Positions 10,376 through 21,169 are shown, numbered from the stretch's first letter. The stretch is DNA of 64,000 nucleotides from Closterium sp. NIES-65 (GCA_948144175.1 CANXME010002183.1:333331-397330), one strand, 5' to 3'. A program made the numbers and translations. Notes: generated by a model not told the origin, from the sequence alone.

Positions 10376-10919
10376 CTTGCACGAAACACGTGGATGTCAG
10401 GGCCTATTACGGTATTGGTTCAGGGCATTCTGAGCCATCACACTTGGTCCATAGAGTAGTCATGAACTTCAGACTTGAGTTTCGCAAAAGTCATATTCAT
10501 ACTACCGTAAATTTTCGCTTTGCTGATGTTTATACACTTGTTCAAGTTGGACTAAATCTTCTACAGTAGAACAGAAACAATGAATTTAGACACTACACAC
10601 CGAGTCCTCGCCAATTTCACGCCCTGCAACTCCTTTCGGGAAGCGCCCCGAACCCGATTCTGGCTTGACCAGTGAACTCCCAGAATTTGAAGGCTATGAA
10701 TGTGTCAATCAAGTGTCGAGATGTAAGCAAACTGCCGCAGTGAGATCGCAGTGCATCGCTTGAAGTTTTATTGAGACCCACTTTTTGCTCAGCTCTAACT
10801 CGTCTGAGAAGTCTGAAACGTACCCTCTTAAAAACGACCGTCGTCCTAACCACCTTTAGGAATATATTTGCCGAGCGGGGTGAAGTTGGCCCTAGTGAAG
10901 TTGGCGAGGACTCGGAGTA
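10376..10919. other. 3' flank of the YABBY-like gene
   Basis: No gene is recognised. The sequence drops abruptly from very GC-rich to moderate GC after the stop codon and probably includes the 3' UTR. It ends in the TA dinucleotide (10918-10919) used as target by the pogo-like transposon. Confidence 0.4.
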
Positions 10920-10931
10920 CCGTCATACCCC
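10920..10931 (+). repeat. Left terminal inverted repeat of the pogo-like element
   Basis: CCGTCATACCCC, directly preceded by the target dinucleotide TA. It pairs with GGGGTATGACGG at 13951-13962. Confidence 0.92.
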
Positions 10932-11132
10932 AGATAAGCCCCCATGGGGGGCACAAATAAAACATATTTTTTTTAGGGGGTGGGCTTATACTATAGCAAA
11001 ATTATAAGCGCCGGTGGTTATGTTCTGTCAAAAATGAAATTTGTTTTTAAATATACCAAATCGAAGCATTCTCAAAGGCGAATTCACCTGAGTCGAGAAC
11101 GTTCGAAATTGTGCATGCTTTGCGCGTGAAAC

Positions 11133-11391
11133 GACCAACAAGGCGTGGCATGACGCCTTCCACGCCTTGTTGGTCAGGCCAGGTTCATCGAATGTGAACC
11201 TGGCCCATGCCAGCGCACACGTACTTCGCATCACAGCAGCCCAATCATGGTTGCATGCGATCGTGGGCACGTCGTGGTTCAGCCACGACGTGCCCATCAA
11301 CATCAAGATTCCCTGCCACAGAGGCAAAGAGCTTCCCAGCTCAGCTCCTCTGCGGGGAATCTTGACTGTGGCTGGACTTTCCCCGCAGAGG
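11133..11391. other. Chain of perfect inverted repeats in the transposon leader
   Basis: Five inverted repeats lie nearly end to end: 11133-11148 with 11160-11175 (16 bp, perfect), 11177-11187 with 11195-11205 (11 bp), 11264-11277 with 11283-11296 (14 bp), 11303-11313 with 11355-11365 (11 bp), and 11347-11359 with 11379-11391 (13 bp). The last two overlap, so they would compete. All lie upstream of the first plausible transposase ATG at 11495 and could form stem-loops in a transcript or cruciforms in DNA. Confidence 0.85.
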
Positions 11392-11494
11392 AAGCCGGGC
11401 CGCAAAACTGAAGGGGTCTCGGGCGAGGGCTTCATACGGCCCTCATTCTCAGCTTTTGATTCAGTTTTCTTTGTTCGTTTGGCCTGCCGTGGCC

Positions 11495-13644
11495 ATGGCG
11501 GGCCTTCCAGGCTTTCATTTCTTGTTCCGCCGCCAACCTGCTGCTAGAGAAAGTACCCGCAGAGACACCCGTGACTACTCTCAATGGCAGTCGCGCCCTG
11601 CGCCCATCCCTCCATCACAACCAGTAGTGCCTCCCGTTCCTCCCACTCCTCCTACGCCTCCTACCCCCCCCCGCTCCCCCGGCGCCTCCTATTCCTCCCG
11701 TTCCTCCGGCCCCTCCCGTCCCGGCTGCTTTTGGTGTTCCGGGACAGGGGGTTCTGCAGCTTCTCCTCCCCCCTGGCTACTCGGCGTTCGACGCCTTCCT
11801 GTCCGACCCTGAACGCAGCGGCGGCGAAGGATCTTCCTCCGCACCGGAGCCACGGTGGGGAGCGCTGGCTGATTGCCCGTTGGACGAATCCGCAACAGGT
11901 GCAGACGACGACGTGGAGTTCTGGGCTGCTGACGGTCTCCCCGAGCACCTTCCGATTCCCTCCTTCCCCCCTCCGAATAAAAAAAGGCCCCACCCATCTC
12001 GCGATAATCGTGATGCCCGTCCTCCCTCACCCAGGCACAGGCCGACAAAGCACAGGCGCAATTCCTACACCTCGCATAAGAAGCTGCAATGGATTCTGAA
12101 GCTCGAAAACGGAGAGATGAGTGTGCGGCGCATGTCTCGCGAATCCGGCATCTCTCGAAGGTGTCTCACGGAGTGGAAGAACCGCAAAGCTGAGCTTGAG
12201 GGCGCGCACGGTGCACGCTGTCGCCTGCACGGCCGCGGAAGGTGCTCGTGGTATCGGGACATGGAAGCGGAGATGTACCGGAGGTTTCTCGCCCACCGCA
12301 AGAAGTGCCTCGCCGTCTCGATCGCACGACTGCAAAAGTGGTCGCACGAGGTGATGAAAGAGTTACACCCAGGTGAAAAGTGGGCCGGCTCTCAGCGGTG
12401 GACTCAGCGCTTTCGCCGCCGCTGGAACCTGACGACCAGAGCGAAGACCCGGGTCGGCCAGAAGCTCTCGTCAAGTGAGTTATTTGGTGGTGTTGTTGTT
12501 TGTATGAACCGTCTATTCACGGCTCTCACTCTGTGTTTGTGATTTCTGTTCCTCCCATCCCGTGTCCCAGACTGCGAGACTGATGTCAAGAGCTTCTGGA
12601 CGTACGTGCGTCACTCCCGCCGCCAGTACAAGATCGACCTGCCGTGGATCTTAAACGCGGACCAGACGCCCCTCTGGCTTGAGATGCCATCCGAACGTAC
12701 CGTTGAAGAGGTTGGCTCGCGCTCCGTGCCCGTCCGCAGCGGCGGCTACCAGAAAGAGCGGGTTACCATGATGCTCGCCTGCACCGCCAGCGGGGAGAAG
12801 TTGAAGCCGTGGGTCTTCTTCAAAAGGAAGACCGTCCCAAAAGGAGATTTTCCTTCAGGTATGAAGCACACGTCGATTACGCGGTGGCATGTTCATGTCA
12901 GGTAATAAACGTACGGTAACTAACATCGTCGTTTTGATGTTGTGCAGATATCCACGTGGGGGTCCATCCCAACGGTTGGATGGACGCGGACGGGGTCATC
13001 GAGTGGCTGGACGGGGCGGTGAAGCCGTACATCAACCCCAAGTTCGGAGTCCGTCCCCGCAAGGCTCTGCTCGTCCTCGATTCGTACCGCGGGCACCTGA
13101 CCCCGGAGGTGAAGAAGAAGTTTGGCGAGCTCAACCTGGTCCCTGCGGTTATCCCTGCTGGCTGCACCTCGGAGATTCAACCCCTCGACGTCGCGGTTAA
13201 CCGCTCCTTCAAGGCCGCCGTTCGCCAGCTCTACCAGGAGTGGTTTGAGCGTGAGGGGGTCGACACCTTGACGAACAAAGGTGAGAGGTGCAGCACTGAT
13301 TATGTTTTTATTTCTTTAACCCGTGCTGACCTGGTTAGTGGATTTGCGTGGCAGGCAACATCAAGAAGCCTCCTGTCGAGCTGACGCTCAAGTGGATCTC
13401 GGCGGCCTGGAAGTCCGTGCCCAAGGAGCTCATTCAACGGGCGTTCCTCACTTGCGGCATCAGCAACGCCCTGGATGGGTCCCAGGACATGCTCTGCCTG
13501 CAACACAGGCGAGACGAGCTCGAGGGCGAGGAGGTTGACATGGATGATGAAATTGCAGCAGACGGTTTCTTCTGCAACAACGTAGAGGAACCTGAGTCGG
13601 ACTCTGAGGCCGACCCAGATGACCCCACTGCAGCTGATGATTAG
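11495..13644 (+). CDS. pogo/Tigger-like transposase, four exons
   Basis: Cut-and-paste transposase. Exon ends supported by GT-AG sites and agreeing phases: exon 1 to 12474, then 12571-12858, 12948-13280 and 13355-13644 (stop TAG). Seen in exon 1: a Psq-type helix-turn-helix (KLQWILKLENGEMSVRRMS) and a CENP-B-type DNA-binding region ending near TTRAKTRVGQK. In exons 2-3: the catalytic triad in LNADQTPLW, LLVLDSYRGHL and AGCTSEIQPLDVAVN, the DDD form common in pogo-like enzymes. The tail is acidic, as in the family. Odd: the only good start, ATG 11495 (MAGLPGFHF), is in a different frame from the DNA-binding domains. The change falls around a run of nine C at 11664-11672, which may be a one-base indel, a sequencing error, or a sign that translation starts elsewhere. 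The rest of the gene is open, so the element may be, or recently have been, autonomous. Confidence 0.83.
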
Positions 13645-13950
13645 AGTAGGGTAGATTTCTAGAAAATGGTGAAGCCTGTGTGAGGCTCGTAAGTAGAAGT
13701 AGATTAACTAGAAGTAGATAAACTAGTTGTAGATTAACTAACATGATATGCTAGTGGATTAAATGTATAAAATGTCTTCAAATAAAAAAAACAACAAAAA
13801 AACACGGTGGCGGTTATAATGTGTACGGTATAGGTATGCGGTTATAATCTGTAAGCCTTTTAGGTATGCGCTTATAATCGAGCACCGGATATAAGCGCCA
13901 CACGCCAATTAAAAGCGCCATGCGCTTATCCGCGGGTGGCGCTTATATCC

Positions 13951-13962
13951 GGGGTATGACGG
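13951..13962 (-). repeat. Right terminal inverted repeat of the pogo-like element
   Basis: GGGGTATGACGG, directly followed by TA. The adjoining bases (CGCTTATATCC) continue the similarity with the left end (AGATAAGC) imperfectly. Confidence 0.92.
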
Positions 13963-13964
13963 TA

Positions 13965-16860
13965 CCTATCAAGAGTCTAATCACAAGTGCCATCACTACC
14001 CTCCCCACCACTCGGTTCATGTGGGCAATGCTGGTCGCTAAAAAAAGAGACATGCTGCGGGAGTTTCATAAGTGGCTGGTGCTGGTAGAGCGGCAGGCGA
14101 AGAAGTCGGTGCTGATGCTCCACTAAGACCGAGGAGGGGAGCTCATCGAGGAGTTTACCAACTTCATCAACGGAAAAGGCATCGTCCACGACATGACGTG
14201 CCCATACACTCCGCAGCAGAACGGCATGGCTGAGCGGGAGATGCGCACGGCCGTCGAGTCCACGGGGACGATGCTGCTGCACATGGGCGTGCAGCACCAC
14301 TGGTGGCACCTCGCCCTACGACAGGCCGTCTGGGTGCGCAACGGCTTGGAGCGGTCGACGCCGCCACCGGGGATGACGCAGTGCCTACTGCTGACTGGGA
14401 AGAAGCCAGACCTCACGCTGGCGTGGGTGTAGGGCTGCATGGTGCAGTTCATGGTTCTCGAGCAGCAGTGCGGTGGGAAGCTGGCACCGAAGGCTCGCTG
14501 GGGGCTTCACCTAGGCGTGTTGCCGGAGAGTATGGGCTAGGATGTGCTAGACTTGACTGACAATATGGTGGTCACGTCGGTCGATGTGATCTTCTACGAG
14601 ACGCCATCGCTGGAGGTGTCGAAGGCGAAGTATGGGCCGGCGTCAGGGCGGACATAGGCACACCCGCCGACGGACAGCTCGACGGCGACGGTTCCGCTGC
14701 TTGCCGAAGTTGACGAGCCTGCTGATCCAGACTTCGAGAAAGTTCTTCCTCCACCCCCTATTCTTGCTCCACCCACCCCCGTCACAGATCGGCCTACATC
14801 GACACCTGCGTCAACCACTGGTGATGAGGGGAGCCTTGAGGCGTCCCCTGTGGCCGACAGGCGCCAAGCTCGTCGACAAGGACGAGAAGCCGTCGATGAC
14901 AAGGGAGCAGCAGACAGGGGAGCCAGCCGAACAGGAGGCAGCAGCAGGAGTGCAGTCGACAAGGGAGCAGCAGACGGGACACTCGATAGGGGAGCTGTAA
15001 ACGAAAGAGCTGGTTGACGATGAAAACAGTGACGAGGAAAGGGAACTGTCGGCAGGAGAAGAATCCACTGACAGCGACGTGGTGGAGGTTCTGGTCGAAA
15101 AGCCTGAGCTGCGACGCTCAGGTCGAACTCGGAGGCCCCAAAGTGGCTGAGCTACCATGCCTGCCTGCCACAGGCTGCCTTCACCACGGTGTATGACGAC
15201 CCCCACAATGACCTGCTGTACGACGACACCGAAGCTGATGTCGACCTGCCGAAGCTCAACCACGACGTGCATGCCGACCCCGAACACCGCTGGGACATCG
15301 CAACGATGACAGTAAAGAATGCGCTGGCGAGCTGGAAGGGTGAGGCGGTGAAGGCCGCCATGGACGAGGAGATCCGCAGTCTCATCGGTATGGGCTTCAC
15401 GCAGGTGTACGGCGCCGACAACGACGAGACGTACTCGCCGGTTAGCAGCTACATCATGCTGAGGATCTTCCTCAGCATCGTCGCCGTCCTCGACCTCAAC
15501 CTGATGCAACTCGACATGAAGAACGCTTTCATGCAGAGTAAGCTCGACTGGGTGCTGTACATGTGCGAGCCGGACTACTTCGACGACGGGACCGGTCGGG
15601 TGTGCAAGCTGCTGAAAAGCCTCTACGGGCTGAAGCAGTCGCCGCTGCTGGTGTACAGAGCTTTCAACTGTGTGCTGCTGGGCACTGGCTGGAAGAAGAG
15701 CCAGGTCAACACAGCGTTTTACTTCAAGCCTCTACGGGCTGAAGCAGTCACCGCTGCTGTGGTACAGAGCTTTCAACGGTGTGCTGCTGGGCGCTGGCTG
15801 GAAGAAGAGCCAGGCTAATACGGCGCTCTACTTCAAGACCGGCGACGTGAGAGCTCGACGATTATGCTGAAGTACCTTGGGCTGGAGATCATGCGTGACA
15901 GGCTGGCAAGGATGTTGTGGCTGCACCAGCACTACGCAGACAAGCTGCGCAGGCGCTTCATTGACGAGGAGCATTCCGAGCGCATCCCGAAGATGCAGGT
16001 CTCGGTCGACGCCTACGCCGAACTGAGATTCGACGAAGAGGAGGCGTGGGAGCGCCAAGAGGAGTACGGGCAGAAGGTTCGCTGCAGTTCGCGGTGACGA
16101 CTATTGGTGTAAGGGCCTAATAAAGTCAAACTAAAACCTCTCCTCAAGGTCACCTCAAAGGGTCCTTGGGTGCCTGGTACAAGACCAGGCCCTATCCTCA
16201 GTTCCGAGTTTGTACAGAGAGGGATCAAGAATAACTTTGCCAAAATAGCAAGAGCACCTTGAACGTCGCGCAACATATCATGCAAACCGTTGATCAGATT
16301 AAGCTGAGTATTTTCTTTATCGAAGCTCGCTCCAAGAGCTTTAAAATGAGCCAAGTTGCCTCACGAAAAGTTCTGCCATTACAGAGTTATGGCTCGGACA
16401 GCATTTGGCGTAGCATTCCATTATACTCAACTGCAAAGCTTCCATATAGGGTTCCTTTGCAAGCCCGACCTTTCTGCTTGCACTGTTCTTAGCGCGTACA
16501 ATGTCGTGCCGAAGCGCACATTGCGCGCGTACTTGCAAATGTTTCAAGCAGAAATTGCAAAAGCAAATAAACACACGAACACACCATTCACGCAAATGCA
16601 CTCGTACACGTATACACGTACAAACAGATGGCAGAATGTCGTGCAATGTGAATTTGCACCCAACAACGACGACAATGTCGGACATCGCGTTCGCCTGCAG
16701 CATGCTGGGGATCGGCCTCACGGTGAGGAGTGACCAGCACTCGCGGTGACGGCGTGCTGTGTGTGGGGTGCACGCCAAGGACGAGTTTTCTCCGTGGAGT
16801 ACTGCCGTCTAGGCTGGGAGCCCACGCGTGAGCACGGCAGGGGAGTGTTAACGAGAATGG
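13965..16860 (+). mobile_element. Decayed Ty1/copia fragment of a separate lineage
   Basis: Starting at the pogo-like insertion, the plus strand encodes an integrase part (TCPYTPQQNGMAEREMR near 14200), a linker, and reverse transcriptase with QLDMKNAFMQ near 15510 and the SLYGLKQSP block near 15620. It then reads into the region before RNase H, which resumes after an inserted solo LTR (SDIAFACSMLG near 16680). No gag or 5' LTR is seen. A short duplication is present within the RT region. The element is old, with many breaks, and is unlike the dominant copia family here. A purine-rich tract near 16837-16846 may mark the approach to a 3' LTR, but I could not fix its limits. Confidence 0.75.
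16102..16665 (-). repeat. Solo LTR of the dominant copia family
   Basis: Minus-orientation LTR sequence reading TATTGGTGTAAGGGCC at its start and TTTGCACCCAACA at its end. It is about half the usual 1093-bp length. It is flanked by ACGAC at 16097-16101 and 16666-16670, a 5-bp target duplication as copia elements make. It sits in the older copia fragment, whose RT/RNase H reading continues on both sides. Confidence 0.85.
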
Positions 16861-17869
16861 AGTGTTGGCCCGGCCCTAGCTTGGGTAACGCCGACGTTCA
16901 GGTTGGATGACGGGAGAAGCAGCCGACCGTTCATAGTGAAGGAGCTGCTCAACGGGCTTTGTCGAGCTGCAGGGGATCACTGTGGTGTTGCCGTCTACTG
17001 GGGGTGCTCGACGGCTTCCTTCTGTGGGGCAGGTCGACGAGATGGTCGTCGACCTGCACAGGCCTGTCACAAGGCTGGAGCCGTCGACCAGTGAGCTCGA
17101 CAGCGGCAGCTGACCAGGCTGGTCGACGGACGGGCCGTCGACCAGGAGGAGCATTTCGACGGAGAGGTCGATGGTGGAGTCCGTCGACCTGATATGTGAA
17201 CAGCAGTTGACAAGGGGAGCTCGGCAACAGCAGCTGATAGAGCTAGTTGACGGAGGGGTTCGTCGACCAGGCAGTTGCTCAACGAAAGCTGTGGTCGATG
17301 AGGGAGTCGTCGACCGGAGCATTGGGCGGTCGACTAGGTCGACTGAGTAATTCTCTCGGCGAGTTCTGCGGAGGCACACGAACGTTGTTGAGGCTACAGT
17401 GACGAAGGCGACTTTGGGCTCGTATCCCGAAGTCAAAGTGGCTCGTCAGATGCAAGTCGGGTGAACGTCTGTACGCATCTGCATACGTGCGCACTGCTGT
17501 GCTCTACAGGTGCAACGCTGGGCAGCCGCTCTGCTGCAGCGGTGGCACGCCGTCGACCTGCTGCGTTGGCAGGTCGTGTTTCTGCAGTGCTGGAGCGGCT
17601 CCTCTGCACAACGCTGGCAGGCGGTCGACCATGCAGTGCTGGCGGTCGACCAGGCTAGCTGCAGAGTTGCTAGGTGCCTGATATAATCATTTCTGTCATT
17701 GTCATTGCTATCATTCTGTGATATAATATTTGCCCAGTGAAAAATCTTGCCGATTGCTTTCGTGAATGTACAAGTGCTAAGGAACTACGCAAAGCTACGA
17801 TCACTCATACAATTCAAGCAATACACCGTAGTCTAGCTCAAGACTATCGTAGAGTGAATCTTCGTAGTG
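16861..17869. other. GTCGAC-rich stretch and unassigned sequence
   Basis: No gene is recognised. 17034-17654 contains about 13 GTCGAC palindromes embedded in variants of GGTCGACCAGG and CCGTCGACC, possibly the linker or LTR of the preceding copia fragment. From about 17690 the base composition becomes AT-richer. 17743-17870 is open on the plus strand with no family I recognise, and then joins the RNase H region of the next copia remnant. Confidence 0.45.
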
Positions 17870-18594
17870 ATTGGCTGAGGAGGCTGTTAGAGGAGATTGG
17901 CTAGGAGCAGAAGGTTGATATGCTGCTATTTTGTGACAGCAAAAGGGCTCTTGGGATAGCCAGGAACGATGTGCTTCACGGGCTGAATAAGTACATGCGT
18001 ATCAAGTAGCATTGGCTGCGTAAGGAGGAGAAGAGGGGGAAGGTGAATCGAATCTATAGCAAGACTCACCAGCAGCCAGCAGACTTCCTCACCAAGAGGC
18101 TTGTTGATGAGCCTCATTGGCGTTGTGTGCGCATGAGTCGAATGCGCATGAAATAGCATAGAACGATGAGGATGCAGCCGGTAGGCTGAGGGGGAGTGTG
18201 TTGGGTGAAAATTTTCATTGAGGAACATCATGCCGTCTGTTTGTGTGAGTATGCGTGTGCGAATGGTGCATTCGTGTGTTTATTTCCTTTTGCAATTTTA
18301 GTTTGATGCATTTGCAGGTACTCACGCAATGTGCGCTTCGGCACAATATTGTACGCGTTCTGAATAGTGCAAGCACAAAGGACGAGCTCGCAAAGGAACC
18401 CAATATGGAAGCTTTGCAGTTCGGTTAATTCGAATGTGCAGATTCTGTTTCATCCAACGCAGGGTACAATAAGGTGCAGATTGGATGTTGTTTGTCTGTA
18501 TCAAGAAGAACCAGAAATTGGCTGTTTGGGCAAGGACAAAACAGGTTCTGTTTTTAGGACCTCAAACTGGTTGTTGATTTTCCCAGGTTGGAAG

Positions 18595-19803
18595 TGTTGG
18601 GTGCAAAGTATTATTTTTGCACTGCAACTAGCCGCTTGCATCATGTTATGCATTTTGTGTATGTTCTGTGTGCATTCGTTTTCGCATTTTGTTTCATGTG
18701 CTGTTGCTGCGGGATCATGATCGGTCGTGACGGATCATGACGAGTCATGTTCGTTCATGTCGGCTCATGGCCGCTCATGTTTGTTTTCATCGACGAACAT
18801 GTGCGTTCATGAATATTCTGTGTTTCATGAATGTTCTGCGTTTCATGAATGTCGAATTATTTTCATGAGTGCTGTTGAGAGTGTCGAGTATGTTGAGTTA
18901 GGGGCTCGATTGTTTGACCAGCCCCGTTGACCATTTCGCGCTGGTCAATAAAAAAGTGCGCGAAGTCAGGACCCGCGCGTGGGGTCCTGATACGCGCGTG
19001 TGGTCGTGCAAGGCACACGCGTGTGTCGCCACTGTTTCGAATGTGCACAGTGCTCACGATCGATACAAGACGGAGCGACATGATCGCTCCGTCACGAGCA
19101 GGACAACGCACGATCCCGTCAGCGATCGTCTTGTCCTGCACGGCCGAGAAATATCTCGGTCGTGATGAGGGGCACGTGGGGCACGCGAGACTTCGCAGTT
19201 GACTAACAGAATTTTTGCGCTGACTCGGCGAGCAAGAAAATTCACCAGAAAGTCGCACTGCTTTGCGTCATTGTTTCGACAGAGGTACAAAACGGTAAAA
19301 TTCGTTTGTAACTGGAAAACGGGAATCTCACACGGGCGTTCATGATCGCACACGAGTAAACATGAATGTTCGCGATGAGAGTCAGCAGGAGAATTTGGCA
19401 GCAGTGCAAGTTGAAGACAGTTATTCTACAGCGGCAAATCAAGCCAGATTCTAAAGCAGTTTTACAACCGTTTTTCAATGACAGCAAAGCGAAGACCTGG
19501 ACGACAGTTAGACAACTGTTTTGTGTGTTTTCCTTTGTGTGCCTAGGACCTCTCTTATATGTGTGCTTGTATTTGCTTTCATCAACAATGCTTTCATGAT
19601 TTCAAGCTTACAATCTACTACTACGTATTGACGAGAGTAGATCCACACCGAAGTACTGCCGAAACTCTGCTCAACCAGAACACTCACTCTACAAGCTAAG
19701 CTTGGCATAACTACTCACTTGGTTCACAAGTGATGTTAAGTGTTGCCTAGTTTATGTTTGTGGCACTGAGTTAATCGCTTCCACATAGTACTTAGACTTA
19801 ACA
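18595..19803 (+). mobile_element. Solo LTR of a second copia-like family, nested in an LTR
   Basis: A 1209-bp segment starting TGTTGGGTGCAAAG and ending CTTAACA, flanked by GGAAG at 18590-18594 and 19804-19808. Its first 13 bases match the start of the dominant family's LTR, then similarity ends. It therefore seems to be an LTR of a related but distinct copia family left as a solo copy. It holds about ten TCATG motifs at 18715-18870 and a chain of stem-loops at 18901-19164. An AATAAA lies at 18947-18952. Confidence 0.8.
18901..19164. other. Chain of stem-loop inverted repeats inside the solo LTR
   Basis: Consecutive inverted repeats: 18901-18906/18920-18925 (6 bp), 18927-18933/18942-18948 (7), 18966-18974/18982-18990 (9), 18992-19002/19014-19024 (11, one mismatch), 19030-19035/19047-19052 (6), 19069-19078/19084-19093 (10), 19098-19106/19131-19139 (9, enclosing a 6-bp stem 19110-19115/19124-19129), and 19139-19149/19154-19164 (11 with one G-T pair, sharing one base with the preceding stem). 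They tile about 260 bp with little sequence between them. Confidence 0.85.
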
Positions 19804-20430
19804 GGAAGAACAGAACTAGAGGTTCTTTACCAACCTACCACCTGCTGTTTTGTTCAGCCATATTTTTCTGTTCTGTTGCTTGAAATTATTTGGGATCATC
19901 CCTGGTTGTTCCTAGCTTGATTCCCAAGGTCCCTGCTAGCTAGAAGTATTTGTTCCTGTTTGTACCTGGACATGATTAATTGATTCAAGCAGATTTTCTC
20001 CTTGCTGGAACAGTTTCATAACGGAATGCTACCCGAGTCAACGCTAGTACGCTAGCACTCCAACGCTAGGCCAACGCTGTCCGAGCTATAACTCCGTAAT
20101 CTCGCGAGGCAACTTGAGTCATTCTAAATTTCTTGGAGCGAGCTTCGATCTAGGAAACTACCGGCTTAATCCGATGGACGGTTTTCACGTTACGCTGCGC
20201 GACGTTTAAGGTACTCTTGCTAATTTGGCTAAGTCATTCTTGACTCCTCTCTTGACAAACTCGGACCCGAGGATAGGGGCGGGTCTTGTACCAGGCACCC
20301 AAGGACCCTTGGAGGTGACCTCGAGGAGATGTTTTAAGTTTGATTATGCCATGTTAGCCTGAGTTTATTAGGCCCTTTAACCAACATCTGGTACTACAAG
20401 TAAGTGCGTTACGTAACCATGTGGATGTTA

Positions 20431-20648
20431 TGTAAAATTACTAGCAAGGTTTAAGAGCCATGGCTAGAGAGGTAGGAGAAGTTGAGCTCGAGTGAGTTTA
20501 GAAAAGTCGAGAGGAATGAGGTTCACTAAAGAGAATGGCAAGTACAAATAGGTAAACAGCAACACAAGGAGGTGCACCACCAAACATGATGCAATATCTA
20601 CACTACAACTGCAAGCGATTATATAAAATATGTACACATATTTTGACA
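20431..20648 (-). repeat. 3' LTR of the non-autonomous element
   Basis: 218 bp, TG...CA ends, pairs with 21783-22000. The polypurine tract abuts its right side. Confidence 0.82.
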
Positions 20649-21169
20649 CGCCCCCATAATTGATTGCAGGAGTAAGTGTAAAACGCCCACTCTAGTAAGT
20701 GTAAACCGCCCACGCTTGTCACCCACTCCATCCCCTCACCCTCCCCTTCCCCTTCCCCCTCCCCCACACACTGCTGCAGGAGCAGCAGAGGGGGGAAGAG
20801 AGGAGAGGTGGAGGGACGGCGGCTGGGTGGTCTCACACCCGCCACCCCAGTGCCACTCCTCGGGCTCCCCCACACCCTCACACCCTCCCCCCCAGCGGTA
20901 GCTGCAGCTGAGGGAACAAAAGGAGGAGGAGAGGGGGGGGGGGGGGGCGACGCACGGCCTCCTCGGGCGCCAAAGCAGGCGGCAGAGGGGGCGACGCCTG
21001 CCCCCCCCTTCCAGGTCGCCCCTCCCGTCACCTGTCGCGGCTCCTTCGGGGGCCGCACGCAGCCCCCTCAGGTCGCCTCGACAGGTGACGGGAAAAGGGG
21101 GGGGGACGGTGCACTTGCCCCCGGTGTGCCGCAGCCGGTGACGGGGCATGGCCGGGGCGGGGTCGGGGC

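Larger units (their letters stand above)
10920..13962 (+). mobile_element. pogo-like (Tc1/mariner superfamily) DNA transposon
   Basis: A 3043-bp element with perfect 12-bp terminal inverted repeats, CCGTCATACCCC at 10920-10931 and GGGGTATGACGG at 13951-13962, whose similarity continues imperfectly inward. It is flanked on both sides by TA (10918-10919 and 13963-13964), the target duplication of this superfamily. GCGCTTAT or its complement recurs near both ends (11003, 13867, 13889, 13921, 13939), which suggests subterminal transposase-binding repeats. It carries one spliced transposase gene with a pogo/Tigger-type catalytic domain and a polyadenylation-like AATAAA near 13782. A chain of strong inverted repeats lies upstream of the coding region. 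It looks structurally complete and may be fairly recent. It sits at the left boundary of a decayed copia fragment. Confidence 0.9.
17870..20386 (+). mobile_element. Copia remnant: RNase H end plus 3' LTR
   Basis: The end of the RNase H domain of the dominant copia family is readable at about 17870-18155 (KTHQQPADFLTKRL motif near 18062). It is followed by the purine-rich tract GGGGGAGTG and an LTR from 18199 to 20386. The LTR is interrupted by a second solo LTR (18595-19803). Gag, protease, integrase and RT are absent. The remnant has several breaks and many substitutions against copies B and C, so it is old. Confidence 0.8.
18199..20386 (+). repeat. LTR of the dominant copia family, split by an insertion
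   Basis: Begins TGTTGGGTG at 18199 and ends CCAACA at 20386. Without the inserted 18595-19803 segment and one copy of its target duplication it is about 975 bp. The two parts align in order with the LTRs of elements B and C. Confidence 0.82.
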
